Shown piece by piece: positions 1 through 12,826 of a stretch of 64,000 bases of DNA. Source of the stretch: Taxillus chinensis (taxonomy: Eukaryota > Streptophyta > Magnoliopsida > Santalales > Loranthaceae); NCBI GenBank assembly GCA_023512835.1, contig CM042091.1, forward strand, positions 2,056,553 to 2,120,552. Direction: 5' to 3'. Below the pieces are notes generated by a model that searched no databases, was not told where the DNA came from, and worked only from the letters and a program-made list of their open reading frames with translations. Within the stretch, counting starts at the first letter, position 1, and every line of letters starts with the position of its first letter. The position numbers were made by a program, and so were the translations under genes.

Positions 1-1035
1 CAAGTCTTGCCCCAGGAGGGTATGGCAACAGCACCGCCATGATGAAGAATCCAGTTCCGGGCTCTGGCGACCGAATTGTCTCTGCCACCATCTGGCCCTT
101 CTCCCAGTATCCTCATGCAGATGTAGTTGAAGACAGTGCAGAACATAACGCTGTGCCCCTCTATGTGCAATCCCCACCCCCCGTCTTGATTCTAAAAATA
201 AAACAATCACAGGGGAAACAAAGACGATTAATCACCGAAATTCAAGGCCCGTCGCATTCAATTGGCCTAGAATTAACTACTAACTACAATGGAATCTGCA
301 GTGTGCGCAGAGATGCTGAGGCGGACCTGATGGCAGTAGATGTAGCGCAGGATTTCTCTGCGATGCTCTGCCTTGAGCACTGTGTCCAGGTACCCCGTTA
401 TACACAAACACATCACCTGCACGCACCTGGTTTTATTGTTTTCACTTTTCCTGATAAATATAATACAGCATGGAGACAAATAATTAAATAATAGTCCCCC
501 GTACGAGTGCACTGACGAGTGACAGAGAGAGACTGACCAAGGGCGGCATGAAAAACAGAGTGCCTGTGATCTGTGAGGGCCAATGGCCATCCGTGGACTG
601 CAAGGCTGCAACGAAATGGACAGCTCTCCTCAATGCAGTGGCGACCTTTTCGATGCTGATCCCCTCTTCATCCTCTACTTTTTCCTGAGGAATCGTTTGT
701 TTGAAATCTTTCTCCCTCAACGACTGCATAAAAGTTAGAATAAAAATTATGCATAAAAGACCAGCCACTCTCAGTGATTAATTATTATTATTATTTGAGA
801 GAGAGGAGACCTGGAAGCGCCAAAGGTGATCGGAGCAGGGCTTGACTCGGAAGCGGTTGTCCCAGTAATGAAGTCGAGCGGCCTCCACCTGGGCTCGCTC
901 TTCAGGGGTGCCGCCGTCGGCCTCATATTCCCAAACCTGACGCCCCGCGTAAGAGTTGGTGCTGTACAAGTACTTCTTCCACCCATTTTCGTCACCCCCT
1001 CGGGCCGTTCCTTCTCCCACCTTCAGCCTCCACAT
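1..1035 (-). CDS. Oxidosqualene cyclase (triterpene synthase), 5' part only
   Basis: Four exons on the minus strand: 1035-811, 723-538, 416-327 and 191-1, the last cut by the window edge 7 bases before its expected donor. All visible introns are GT-AG. The 230 visible residues start MWRLKVGEG and include the family landmarks GTPEER (exon 1), a DGHWP block (exon 2) and the [10 protein letters not shown]-type repeat (exon 4). OSCs cyclise 2,3-oxidosqualene to triterpene alcohols at the ER membrane. Compared with the complete copy at 26607-31484 only four residues differ: 17 (N here, T there), 81 (D/N), 142 (C/Y) and 146 (Y/H). Introns 2 and 3 are also nearly identical, so the duplication is recent. 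The active site lies outside the window, so function of this copy cannot be judged. The family call is very secure; product specificity is unknown. Confidence 0.93.
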
Positions 1036-1330
1036 CTTCCTTCTTTCTTCTTCTTCTTCTTCTTCTTCTTCTTCTTCTTCTTCTACTTCTCTTTGCTACT
1101 ACTTACATGTAATGTATATATGCACGCGCACATACATAAATGTGGTTGGTTAATTTCCTCTGACAGGTGCCACAATTGCAACACACTTAACGAGAGAGAG
1201 AGAGCTAGAGAGTAGAGAGAGGTTTGTGCGTTGTAGGGGTGCGGATTATCTAGTGTCAATAGAGCAGCACTCCGGCTTCCACTCAACTGTACTGTTGCAT
1301 AACCGCAAAAAAAATATCATATATTGCATT
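1036..1330 (-). promoter_or_regulatory. Upstream region of left OSC copy
   Basis: This stretch aligns by eye, in opposite orientation, with 26400-26606 upstream of the other OSC and with the relic at 4218-4545. Shared blocks include the GAGTGCTGCTCT / GAGTGTTGCTCT segment and the GTAGTAGCAAAGAGAAGTAG segment next to the leader. At the place where the other two copies have TATAAATTATAG, this copy (about 1250-1260) reads ATTGACACTAG on the gene strand, so the TATA-like motif is missing. A GA-rich tract (about 1192-1220) is inserted relative to the right-hand copy. No transcription start can be proven from sequence. Confidence 0.55.
1045..1083. repeat. (TTC)n microsatellite in OSC 5' leader
   Basis: An uninterrupted TTC/GAA run begins about 10 bp upstream of the OSC start codon. 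Read along the gene it is a GAA-rich leader. The homologous leader of the right-hand OSC has only about three GAA units, and the dead copy near 2465 has none beyond short TTCTTT. Confidence 0.9.
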
Positions 1331-1599
1331 ATATATATAATATAATATGTTGGGATTCGAACAAAATAAGTATGCAAAAGTTGAGAAGAAAATAATTGGA
1401 CTCTAAATATACGCGGTACGTCCATGGACAGAGAAAGGAGCGGCAATCTTTTAATATGAGCGTTGTACAACAACGGAGCACAGACCCTAATCGCAGAAAT
1501 AATAAAGAGCTATGACGCTCTTAAAAACTCCAAAGAATACAAAATTGGGCTGGGCTTCGATTTCATGGCGCAAAACCCTTCGGGTTTTATATTGGGTTA

Positions 1600-2345
1600 C
1601 ACCACAAAAATAAATAAATAAATTCAAGACATGTATCGAATTTTAGAACCTTCTCAAAGCAGTATGTTTCTAACCTCCTCCTTTGCCAAATAGCCCCTCT
1701 TGGGCCTAGCTTCATATATGCAAAGATACCAACCGAGTCCAAATAATGCTTGAACAGTTGAACTTGACAAAAAGAAGGCTCTTTGTCTTCTTGTCTCATG
1801 GATTCTCATGAGGCTAATCTTCTCAACTTTAACATCCCCCTGTTACGCAATAAAATAATACCTCACATCAATATATTTTATTCTCTCGTGATGTATCTAG
1901 TCATTCATGAGATGTATGATACTCTAACTATCACAATAGATCATAATTGCATCTTTCTTCAAGATGAGCTCCTCTAACAAACCTATTAACCAAATAGCTT
2001 ATTTTACTGCTTTAGTGACTATGCCTTTACAGTAGATAACGTCACTATTGCTTGCTTGCTTTCTAACATATGACACATTTACTAAGGGAGAATAAATAAC
2101 TTGTGGGAGATATCCTTATATGCAAAATCTGAATCCACATATCTAACTAAACTTATCAAGTCTCTACCAAACTCCAAACTTCAAATGCCACAAAACTTGA
2201 TCTCAATGGCTTTTTCATGGACAAAACTTGTATCTACTAATAACATTGATAACATGAGATATATCTAGGCGAGTACAAACCATCGCATTCATGATACTAC
2301 CAATTACACTGGAGTAATGAACTATAAACATATATCTTATATCTT
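1600..2345 (-). pseudogene. Ty1/copia polymerase relic (RT/RNase H end)
   Basis: Read on the minus strand, broken pieces match the RNase H end of copia polyproteins. In order they are a 'GSIMNAMVCTRLDISHV'-like block (about 2320-2260), a 'WLIGLLEEL'-like block (about 2000-1960), an 'HERIKYIDVRYYF'-like block (about 1890-1850), 'GDVKVEKIS' (about 1830-1800) and 'KHYLDSVGIF' (about 1755-1725). Stops and frameshifts separate them, so the copy is dead. It sits between the live left OSC promoter and the dead OSC promoter. No LTRs were found directly flanking it. Confidence 0.75.
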
Positions 2346-2530
2346 TAATTATATGTCTTTATTGACAAAGAAGCAAAAAATCATAAATGTAAAATAAGAT
2401 GTGTAGCAGTTGGTTTTGCATAACTCATGAAAAATGCTTTAGGACCGGACCCTTAGCCTCTTCATCTTCCTTCTTTCTTTATTATTTTATTTCTCCTAGC
2501 TATTACTTATATGTAATGTATATATGCATG

Positions 2531-3349
2531 TGTTGGAATACCATAATAAGATCAACACTTAACTGCAGCGAAAATGGATTTAAATTTTTTTATTTAGAAA
2601 CAAACGCTAGAATCTAAATATGAATCAATTGTTATAATTCAACAAAGAGGATAAAGAAGAAACCAATCCCAGAAATGTTAAAGTAAGAACTCACTTCTTC
2701 TCCTTTTAAGTGCAGAGTCATGATCAACCTTTGATCGTCTTCGCTGTCTTTTCTACTATTTACCTTCTTAAGGAGTACATGACTATAATGGCACCCTTGA
2801 TCAAAGAACAGAAACACCAATACCACCAGGGCAGATCATCACTTGTCTCTCTCTATTGTCTATCTACAATTTGACACACACTTTAACCTAGGCAGCTATG
2901 CATGTATTTATAGACCTGGGGTTGCTCATGTGTTATTACACATATGCCCTTTCAATTAAAAATAATAATATATAAAATTCATAATTATTTAAACTCTTTA
3001 GATAATGAGATTATCACGTGTTAAAGTTAATTAAATAATTATCTAAACTATTTATTTATCAAATAAATAATATAATTATTAATCATTTAATCATACTAAA
3101 TAAATAAATCAGAGAATTATCTTATAATAATCTAGTACTCTATATAAGAATAAATGATGTTAGCTAAAGAAACAAAATAGATCTACTTAATCGAATCTTT
3201 AATAAATAATATTTAATTAATCAATCTCATTAATTAATCAAATCATTATTTATTAGTTTTAGTCTAAGCCACAATCAGAGACTAAAACTATACTTTAAGA
3301 TTAAGCAATTAAAATTAAAAGAATTCACAACAAATGATTTGTCTATCAA

Positions 3350-3391
<42 letters not shown>

Positions 3392-4217
3392 TGATTGCCA
3401 TATAATATAATTCTTAACTATGATATTTATAATCAGATATAGGTATCAAAGGATTCCGTTCAACCTCTTTAATTATATGTTTATCTATATGTTACCATTA
3501 ATTCTCTAATGGGTGACTTAAAGCTTATAATAAACTACACCCAATATAGTTACAAGTGCTTGATTCACCCAAGAATCTCAAATTAAATAACATGAAAATA
3601 TCAATACTCTTTGCATAATGAAGTAGTAGATTTCACACACCTAAATAGTTTGTCTCCAAGATACTGAGATATTTAAAGGTCAAAGCTAGCATCTCACTCA
3701 TTAATAAGTTAAAGGACATAAATTATAGATACGACTTAATTAAACAATTAAGATTAATCCATAAATCAGTCATCCTGGTGAAATAATTTAAATTTATTTA
3801 TACAATACAATAGATATTAATTGAAGAACTTATTCTATCATGATCGTATTCACTATGTATAATAATATATTGGTGCTTCTATTTGTAAACTCTTTATAAT
3901 GATTCTAAATTAGATTAATTACTCCCACTATAAAATTAGTTTGTACCACAATCATATCAGAATAAAACATTCCAAACTTTATTTACTGATTCTGAACCAA
4001 ATTTATACTTAGTCTAATTAGTGGATCTATTGTATGTGTCTCATACATATCTAGCAATAGGCTTTAATAAGTAATGAAAAGTTATGATGCTTAATAACAA
4101 TAAAAAGCATAAGAATGCAATCTAATAATCACTCAAATAAAATATATTTTAATTAATCAAAATATAGTCTTTATATTATTAGGATAACATACTACTTTAT
4201 ATAGTAATATTCTAACA
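2531..4217. mobile_element. Putative solo LTR in OSC relic
   Basis: The segment begins TGTTGGAATA and ends TATTCTAACA. These are imperfect inverted termini with the canonical TG...CA ends of a retrotransposon LTR. It interrupts an otherwise alignable OSC upstream sequence, which defines it as an insertion of about 1.69 kb. It has no long reading frame and contains an (AT)n tract at about 3348-3387. I could not find a clean 5-bp target duplication: the left flank is GCATG and the right flank TGTAC. A degraded non-autonomous element is the alternative. Confidence 0.6.
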
Positions 4218-4275
4218 TGTACATGCATACATATGGTCGGTTAATCTTCTCTAACTGGTATTATAGCTGCAACAC

Positions 4276-4378
<103 letters not shown>

Positions 4379-4744
4379 CATTGTAGGGATATAAACTATC
4401 TATAATTTATACAAAGTTACACTCCGCTTCAACTTGTTTGTCAATGGAGTTTCTTGTTTAACCGAAAATAAGAATATTACATATTTTATTTTCTATATTA
4501 AATATAATATAATATAAGTTAAAATTATGCAATTTTAATAAAAAGATTATTATATATAATAGTCGATTACTTATTCAAACAACACAGATGGTTTGTAACA
4601 AACATAACACAAACAGATAATGTACCATTAGAAAGAACATTTGCAATAAATTTAACTCTAGGAGCATTTGCAACAAATATTTTCATAGATAATACCTTAA
4701 GCTTTGTCTCTAGGAGCATTTGCAAGTTGTGCTACAAATATTGT

Positions 4745-5130
4745 AGGACCACAGGTTATATGTGGAGTTCACGAAATATGATTTTTGGTTGCAACATGTG
4801 AAGTTTTTAGGGCATGGGCATGTGGTATCACTTAAGGGTATTACAGTGGATTCTAAGAAGATTGAAGTGATAATGTTGTGGAAGAGGCCACAAATGTTTT
4901 TAAAATTCATAACTTTTTTTTTGTTTGCCTGTGTACTTCAGAAGGTTTGTGGAGGATTTCACTAGATCGTTAGCCCCTAGAACCAATTTAAATCATAAGG
5001 GAGTTCTTTATATCTAGACTGATGCTTATGAATAGGTTTTCATAGAGTTGAAGGCATGATTCACCTCAACATGCACCGATTTTGAATCTTTCACAGGTGG
5101 ATATACCATTCGACATCTATTATGATGCTT
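4745..5130 (+). pseudogene. Ty3/gypsy reverse transcriptase/RNase H relic
   Basis: Plus-strand frames give 'FWLQHVKFLGHG' and 'GITVDSKKIEVIMLWKRP' (4785-4890). These are followed, after frameshifts, by 'RFVEDFTRS' (about 4948), 'GVLYI*TDAYE*VFIELKA' (about 5000-5060) and 'GGYTIRHLL' (about 5096). This is the order of the thumb/RNase H junction in Ty3/gypsy pol (FLGHVVS, GI.VDP.K.EA, YRRFV..F, W...C...F..LK). Stops and shifts show that it is dead. No LTR pair could be matched to it. Confidence 0.75.
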
Positions 5131-7597
5131 CCATAGCTTGGAGTCTAAATAAATAACAATTATCAATGAATCCTAACTAAAGCCCATAACTTGGCATCAA
5201 AATTATACCAAACCATGTATACCTACATTTGGCACATACAACATCAACAAGATCAACATAATCCAATCAAAGTGTTTCCTTAGGGTTACATAATCTTTCA
5301 CATCAATGTCACATTAAAAATGATATCAAAATCAATTAACAACTACATCAAAATATAAATATACACAAATAGAATGCACAATCGTGACACTTGCTCTAAC
5401 TCCATATGTATTAAATCCTACAATTGTGGCTCCCGATCATGACTGCAAGCTTACAACCATGGTGATTGGTCGTCCCCATAGGGTAAAAATCAACAACGCA
5501 TATATATAGCCTAGTATGACTCTCGGTTATGGCCACAAGGCAAAAATCAATAACACATATACATAGCCTAGTTATGAGTCATATGGTACATATGGTGGTT
5601 GGCCGTAGCTATGCAATATAACTCCCCTAATTTTAGGTTTTTTATACCAGCTAGCTATGACTATCAGTTATGGCCACAAGGCAAAAATCAATAACACGTA
5701 TACATAGCCTAGCTGTGGCTCCTAGTTGTAGTCATATGGTGACAGTCATGGTGGTTGGCCGTAGCTATGCAATATAACTCCCCTAATTATAGGTTTTTTA
5801 TACCAGTTCGTCGTGTAACCCGATTTTCACCTGATCCAACATCAAAATTTCATCATTTAGGGCAATTAACAAGTTTTATATCATCTTAGATCTAGCTTAA
5901 GCCAACGAACTAACAATTTTCCAAACATTTCCATCAAACTATCAAAAGCTAGGGTTCCTCTTATCACATCCATGATCAATCAAGTTTCCAATAGTTTTAG
6001 ATATACTAGATAAAAAAGATGGAGAGGATCAGAACCATCTACTTGTAATTGACAGAATCGAACAAATCACCCAATAATTAGGCCTCCTTCCTCTTTTCTT
6101 TACTTTTCCCTCATTTTCTCTCTTCTTTTGTTGTATATACTAGGAACCAGGCATGAAACTCCTCACACAACCATCCCTACCTCTTTATTTTAATTTATTA
6201 TTTTAATTAGCAACTAATTATTTTAATCCAATAACTCACCAAAATTACAAAAATCAACCTCTGAGGCCCAAGCCTTAAATTGGATCCAATAACAATCAAA
6301 ACAATCGTATCATTAGTCACATCGTCATCCATATATTTGTAAACCTAAATAAGGACTATTTGTTTAGTTATTCCAAATATGGTTCTTTACACACACCTAT
6401 TAGCTCATGCTTATTTCTTTTTCTTTTACTAATTGATATAAGATATTGGATCATGCGACGTCAGACTTTGGATCGGTTTACATAGACTCTCTACTTACTA
6501 TTACACTTTTTATTATTACAATAATTGGTTAATTAATGACTTATTGAAATATTGCATTTCATAGCTATTTGGCCTAACCTTTGTGTTTGAGTTAACAAGA
6601 AAACAAAAGAAAACTCCAACTATCAAGCTTTGACTTTACTCTCAAACTTGATATTATAATACTTGACATATCTTTCAAACAATTCTTCAGACTCACTTTT
6701 GACTGGCCCTTTTGTTTTCAACATCTTGCACACTACTCATAATTGGTTTTAGCTAGGTTTCAATAAAATATTTCTCAATTTTCAACAACTAATCTTAGGT
6801 CTTAATCAACTGACTTACCCCTCAAACATGCTCCTCGTTCTTTAATTATGTCTCGATGTGACATGGTCTTGAAGCACCCATATCTGATATGGCTCTGAAG
6901 TAATCTCTTCTAAAAAGCCTTTCGAGCTTAATACTTTAACTTCATGATCAGTCAAGTCTATATCTTTGAGTACTCGGTCTAAATACTTTATATGACTTCA
7001 TCCTTAATCATCATCTAGGTTTGAATTGTAGAGACCTGTATTTAGGTTGATTTATGAGATAATCTTCATTTGGTAATAAAGATATCATTTTGATATTGTG
7101 TTTGGCGATACGAGTGTTTTGGTTGTAATTAGGTCTAATTTAGAGTTCGAAACCCCGAAAGGCTAGTTATGTAATTTTGGGTGTTTATTAATTAAAGAAT
7201 TAGCAAAAAAAAATATAAATAATGGAGAGAGAGAGAGAGACTCCTAGTAAGCACCATTTGTGTTTTGTGTTAAGTGAAAGAGAGAGTGTAGAGAGAGAGC
7301 TTAGGGGTGAATCCTAACCAAGTAGGTGTTCCTAAACTTCTTATCTCGATTCTATTCTTGATATGCATGAGTTTGCCATGATTTATGAGATTTAGCATAA
7401 ACCCTAGGTTTTGGGGGAAACCTAATTTTGGATTGACTCTAATGATTTAAGTATGTAATAAGTGGTTAAGATTTGACATGTAGTCTTGGTTAGGTGTTTT
7501 CTGTTATCTGGAGGGTTTTATAACCATGTTATTACATGAGGGTTAAGAAGTCAACCATGACAATTTATACCTAAATCTAGATGACTATAATATGTAC

Positions 7598-7631
<34 letters not shown>

Positions 7632-8528
7632 CTCGTGATTCCTATGTGATTTGGAGGCGTTAAGGACGCAATTTGTAGTGTAAATCGTTATTTATTGAGT
7701 AAAAAGTGGGTTTGTGAGCGCCTAGAGGTCGCTAGGTTGATTTCATACAAAGAACAGGAAAAAATGATGATGAATAGTACCCTTAAAGGGTTGAAGATCC
7801 ATAAGTTCGAAGGTCAAAGCTTTGAGTCAGTAGCTTCGAGTTTTTGGGTCAAAGCTTTAAGTCTTTAAGTTAACAGTTCTGTAATACAGTTCTAGTTATA
7901 AATGACCATTTACATTGTAAAACTTTAAAGTAATTAACTTAAGTTACAATGTAAATAATGAAATACCTCCCTTTAGGATTCAAAGAAAAATACTAAATAA
8001 TTAAATTTTCATTCCTTCAAAATGTAAAAAATAAAAATTAGCACTGAATCTCAAAAAATTCAGTTTTTGTTTGAGGTAGCTATTTGCAAAGTAAAGTTAG
8101 ACCTCTCAAAAAAATCTCCAAAAAATAGGTTATCTTAGTTATGATGATATGAGGAACCATTTTCAGGACTTTTTATTTCAAAAAAATACACCTTCTATAC
8201 GAAAATTCTCTCTTTTAGTCAAGACATGAGGATAGATTAGTGGCGATTGACCTCTGTAACAGAGGGAGTATTATGAAACCTTTGTTAATTTGATTGGCTA
8301 GTCAACCGAGGTCCCTTACATAACTGGTTGACAGTGGAAAGTCGCACAGGTGGCTACTCTTTATGCTATAAGACTTTTTTTGCCAATAAAAGTTGGGATG
8401 TCTTCATGGTTGTCCTTTGTTTGATTTAATATCGAAACTCTAAATTTACCTAATGCCCAATCTTTAAACGAGCACTTATTATAGCTGGTTTGGTTCATAT
8501 CATCGAAATGTTCAACATATATGAAGTT
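5131..8528. other. Intergenic, repeat-derived, no gene found
   Basis: Apart from the tandem duplication at 5515-5815, no reading frame of note was found. A segment from about 7028 (TGTAGAGACCTG) with a GA-rich leader-like stretch (7225-7300) resembles the start of a plant LTR, but I could not find its end. (AT)n and (TG)n tracts lie at 7598-7632. Confidence 0.5.
5515..5815. repeat. Two-copy tandem duplication, unit about 140-156 bp
   Basis: The block GGCCACAAGGCAAAAATCAA occurs at 5531 and 5672, and GTGGTTGGCCGTAGCTATGC at 5595 and 5751. Between them both copies share ATATAACTCCCCTAATT and a run ending in TTTTTTATACCAG. The two spacings differ (141 and 156) because of small indels. A third, weaker partial unit precedes them (about 5440-5514). 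Confidence 0.85.
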
Positions 8529-9585
8529 GAGGGAATAGAATCATTAAAGGAATAAAATTGACATGGAAAACGGAATGAATTTTTTGATTACCTTTCCTTC
8601 GTTTGGTATATATACAAAAACAACTAAGGTAATATACTAATGCAATTACTAAAATATCCTTAATTCAAATTTATTAAATAATTTTTTTTATTAAAACAAA
8701 ATCCTCTCTCTCCAATAAGGAATCCAAAGGGAAGTTCAAACAAGAAAGTAAATTAAGAAGAGGCCCAAGGAGAAGAGCGCACGCATGTAGGGGTGGGGGG
8801 GAAGGCACGCGGAGAGGCGGGCGGTGGGGGTAGATTCGGGGATGTTGGCGCGCGTGCAAGGTGGTGGGGGCGCGTGTCCGCAAGGAAACATGGAGAAATG
8901 TTAGACAACACCCCATTAATTCTAGAAACCCATAACCTCTGTGAACCTCCGCGAGGTTGACCTGGAGAACGATAGCGGTGTGGCGTGGTGGTGGGAAGCA
9001 AAGAGGGATGGTAAAGAGGGAGAGGCGAGGGTTACGGGGAGTTGGGGTTGTCAATAAAGAGGCGGGAAGAAGGATGGGGGGAGATCGGTGGTGGTGGAAA
9101 AAGGTCAGGTGTTGAGAGAAGGAGAGGGGTGTGAGGTTGACGAGAGAAGGGTGTGGGGGGGATTGATGGCAAGGTGGGGCTGGGCGGGTGATGGGAGAGG
9201 GGTGCGGGTTGGGGTTGTGACCAGGGCCAAAACGGTTCAAAAGGGGATACCCGGAAAGTTGCCGTGACCAGGAGAGCGGTGGTGCACAAAGGAGAGACGG
9301 GCGGTGGAGAGGGGGGCGAACGAACATGCATACCGGATTTTTTGCCATGGAGTGTGGGTTGGGCGTGGTGCGACGACTTGCTGGGCTTGCGAGGGAGAGG
9401 AGAAAAATGAGAAACATTAGGACAGGGGGTAAAAAATGATAAAGTAAAAAGTTTCCTTAAGCAATGGAACCTTTAAACCAGGGGGGATGGAGGGATAAAT
9501 TTCTCCCTATGTGAGAGTATAAGATTTCCTAATGTATTTGATTATCTTCTCTATTTTCATATCAAACGACTATTGGGAAAGAAAT
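8529..9585. mobile_element. Degraded Tourist-like element with GC-rich interior
   Basis: The left end (GGAATAGAATCATTAAAGGA, then TTGATTACC and CGTTTGGTATA) and the right end (GGAACCTTTAAACCAGGGGG, then CCCTATGTG and CATATCAAACG) match the two ends of the better preserved element at 43904-44648. Here the outermost terminal repeats are lost. The interior (about 8700-9420) is very G-rich on the plus strand. Its long minus-strand frames are proline/serine-rich composition artefacts. A roughly 40-bp direct repeat, TGGTTTGGTTCATATCATC and following, flanks the element at 8486 and 9718. Confidence 0.6.
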
Positions 9586-9888
9586 TAATATAATTAGAAA
9601 CAAAGTAAAATTCCATTACTTTTCATTTAAAGGAAAGTAATAAAAAACATGTCCTAATGATTCTCCTTTTGTCTCCGATGTTTGAAGGACTTAGAGCAAT
9701 TTGGCTAATCTATATGTTGGTTTGGTTCATATCATCAAAGAAATGTTCAACATATATGACAATTGATAACATTTTTAGATAATTATGTCAAAAATTGCAT
9801 TAGAATTGCAAGGATAGAAAGCCTCCGCCAGTGCCACATATAGTCATCAAATATTAGTAAAATGAAACAAACAAATATATTGCATCCT

Positions 9889-9931
<43 letters not shown>

Positions 9932-12826
9932 CATAATTAATTAACGTGGGTATCGTAATTAATGTATGCATAGTTAATCTGAATTATTAATTAGATATTA
10001 CATATATAATATCTAAATTTAAGTTTCATATTTAATTGGTGTATTTTACTGAAACAAAATTACTACTAAATAAAAATTAATTTTAAATTATTATATGCAG
10101 ATTAAATGACCCAAATTAAACTACCCTTTAAATTTTATCATAATTATATATATTGAAATTCTAATCGATTCTTAAAAACTATAATTGCATGTTGTAATAA
10201 ATTTATAAATTTGCATCTTTTTCTGTTTTATTTTCTTAATCTAATGAAAACAAATCACATATTTTTCTTCTCTGGATCTATTTTTCTATTTGCATTTTTA
10301 TTATATTTTATACTTTTATATACTTTCATATGTGACGATCATGTCTCGGTTAAGTTGAGTAAATTTTCATTTGATCAATATTTTTATGGACGTGCTATTC
10401 ATTCTTGGTTTGTAAGAATTCATTAAAATAACACAACCCTTTTGGATGATTGCTTTGTCTAATGGTATTGTAATTCATTAAGGTGGCGTAGTGGCTGTTT
10501 ATAAAAAGTGGTTGGTGGTTGGAGCCATGGAGGTGGAAGGGTGGGCAGAGAGCAATGGTGCCAGTGCTGTGTTGGTAATGGCGTGAGCGGGTGAAAGGGT
10601 TCAGGAAAGTAGGATATTTTATTGAAAGCTAATAAACCATTTATATATTTAATCAAGTCGCGATCGCGATGATACTTAATTTGATGGGTGGTGGTTGGTG
10701 GATGAGGCTGGGAGAGGCAGTGGAGCTGCGTTTGGTGATGGCGTACGTGTGAGCAGGTGATAGGGTGCATGGGCAGTGGAGACATTACTGTTGGTAATGG
10801 CGTGAGCAGGTGGTGAAAGGGGTTAGGAAAGTAGGATAATTTATTGTAAGTTAATAATTGTCAACCGTTTATACGTACAGGGTTTTATGGTAGAAAGCCC
10901 AGCCCCAATTAAGGTGGGGGCCCAATAAGATCCAACAGAAGCAGACCCAAAAGAAAATATACAAAAATAAATTTGGATGTTCGGTGAGTTGTCTGAGCCC
11001 CATGAACTTGCTGCGCTCCGAGTCGGTCGGACCATATGAGCTTCTTCAAAAGTTAGGTGTTATATCCACTTTCTACCCTTTGGAACCTTGAATTGACATA
11101 ATTTTTTATCATCTTTTTTTTTTTTACTATTTTGAACAAATATCTACGGTGAAAATATGTGTTGAAGAGATGATAGAATAATAATAATTAGGTTATAACT
11201 AAGAGTAGTAAACTTTCTATTATCTATAAATAGATAATTAAATATTAAAAATTATTTTTAATATATCTTTTATCTTATTTTTTATATTTAAAAATTATTA
11301 GTTAACATGGGTTAAAAATACTTTGGAAACGTTAAAACTAACGAAGAAAAACAAATTTTTAAAAATTTCTTATAAAAATTTTACAATGCTTAAGAAAAAA
11401 AATCCAAGAATTATGGAGTTTTGTTGGGGGGGTTTTGTTTTTTGTTTTTTTTGCTTTTTGTTTTTGTTCCTGCTTTTAACTTCTTCTTCTTCGTTTTTAA
11501 GAATTTGAAAATCTTAAATACTAACAAAGGATAAGAGGTTTGAAAAAAAGAATTAGAAGATCGATTTACAATTATCAAAAAAGTTGAATGAACTTACTGA
11601 GAAAAAGAAATACTTAAGTGTTAGAACAATACATATCAAAGAGTAATAATAAGAGCATGATTTTTAAAGACAAAAAGAGATTGAAAAGTGCTTGAGAAAA
11701 AGAGAAGAAACCTTTTTTTTTGTTTTAAAATACATATACAATCAAAATAAGACAAAACTACTGGGGAAATTTCAATTTCCAAGTGGAGAATTTATGCAAA
11801 AGAGATCATGCCAGTTGATGTTCTGCTTGTTGATGAATGCCACGAAAAAGAAAAAATAATGACAATGCATTTTTGAGTTTTTGTTTTGTTTAAGAAGTAA
11901 GGAAAAAATCTTTTTTGAGACCAAGACAATTAAAAGTGCATAAGAAAAAAGACTTTAAGAGTTTTTGTAATTTCCTTTTTTGTTTGTTTTTTATTAAATT
12001 TCTTTTTGAACTAAAATACAGAAAAAGTATAAAAGAATTTAAGAATTTTTAAGTTTTTAATTTTTAGTCTTACTGGGGTGTGAGTCATAAGAAAACATTA
12101 TCAGTTTCCACGTCATGTCACCATACTTGCAAATTGCAATTATAGAAATTTCAAAACATCTCATGTGAAGCAAATGTTCTTTAATTATGGCCCGATAGCA
12201 GGCAAAAACAAAACCCGTAAAGATATTTAAAACCCAATCCACGACCAAGCAGACTGCCGATATCTGAACAGGGGAAGAGCAACAGGACCAGCACACAAAA
12301 AAAAAAAAGATTACAGAGGTGAAAGAAAATAGTAATAATAATAAGAAGAAGAAGAAGAAGAAGAAGTAGACAGGGAAAATTTCTGATAGAAGTAGACTAA
12401 GAACAGGACCAGCACCCGGAGCAATTGACAAGACAAATTAAACAGTTTCATACCACCAACGGGACATAAAAGTTCGACAGATTCAGAAGATTTGAAATCT
12501 GTTTTTTTATATTTAAAAAAAATAATTACAAACCAAATATTCTATATGTAATTTTTTTATGAGATTTATACATAAAAAATTTATTTATTTTTATAATTAT
12601 TAAATTATATATAAAAAATTTCTTACAATTTTATACTTTACATTTTTCATAATATTTATATTTAATTCATATTAAATTATTAAAAAATATTATTTAATAA
12701 TATAAATAGTAATTTAAAGAATCTATTATAATATATATTTATATAAAAAAATAAAAAAAAAAATCTATAATTTTTTAAAAAATAATTAAATATCTTCTTA
12801 TGTTAGTGCTCTGGCTTCCCCTTATA
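9586..12826. other. AT-rich intergenic DNA, no gene found
   Basis: Contains an (AT)n tract (9892-9928), long A- and T-runs and a short (CTT)n-like tract on the minus strand (12348-12367). The only organised structure is a direct repeat of about 65 bp at 10572 and 10791 (see the separate entry). No conserved protein segment was recognised on either strand. Confidence 0.5.
10572..10860. repeat. Direct repeat of about 65 bp, spacing 219 bp
   Basis: TTGGTAATGGCGTGAGC followed by a GGTGAAAGGG.TT.AGGAAAGTAGGATA..TTATTG pattern occurs at 10572 and again at 10791. The intervening DNA is G-rich with further GGTGGTTGGTGG-like repeats, so the whole block is a short imperfect satellite-like duplication. 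Confidence 0.75.

Noticed and set aside
5515..5815. CRISPR-like regular repeats
   Set aside because: Only two long tandem units with no short regular repeat-spacer pattern, and the DNA is a plant genome.
8674..9417. Long minus-strand reading frame (247 codons) rich in Pro, Ser and His
   Set aside because: It lies in the G-rich core of a Tourist-like element, overlaps other open frames of similar composition, and has no recognisable domain. It is a composition artefact.
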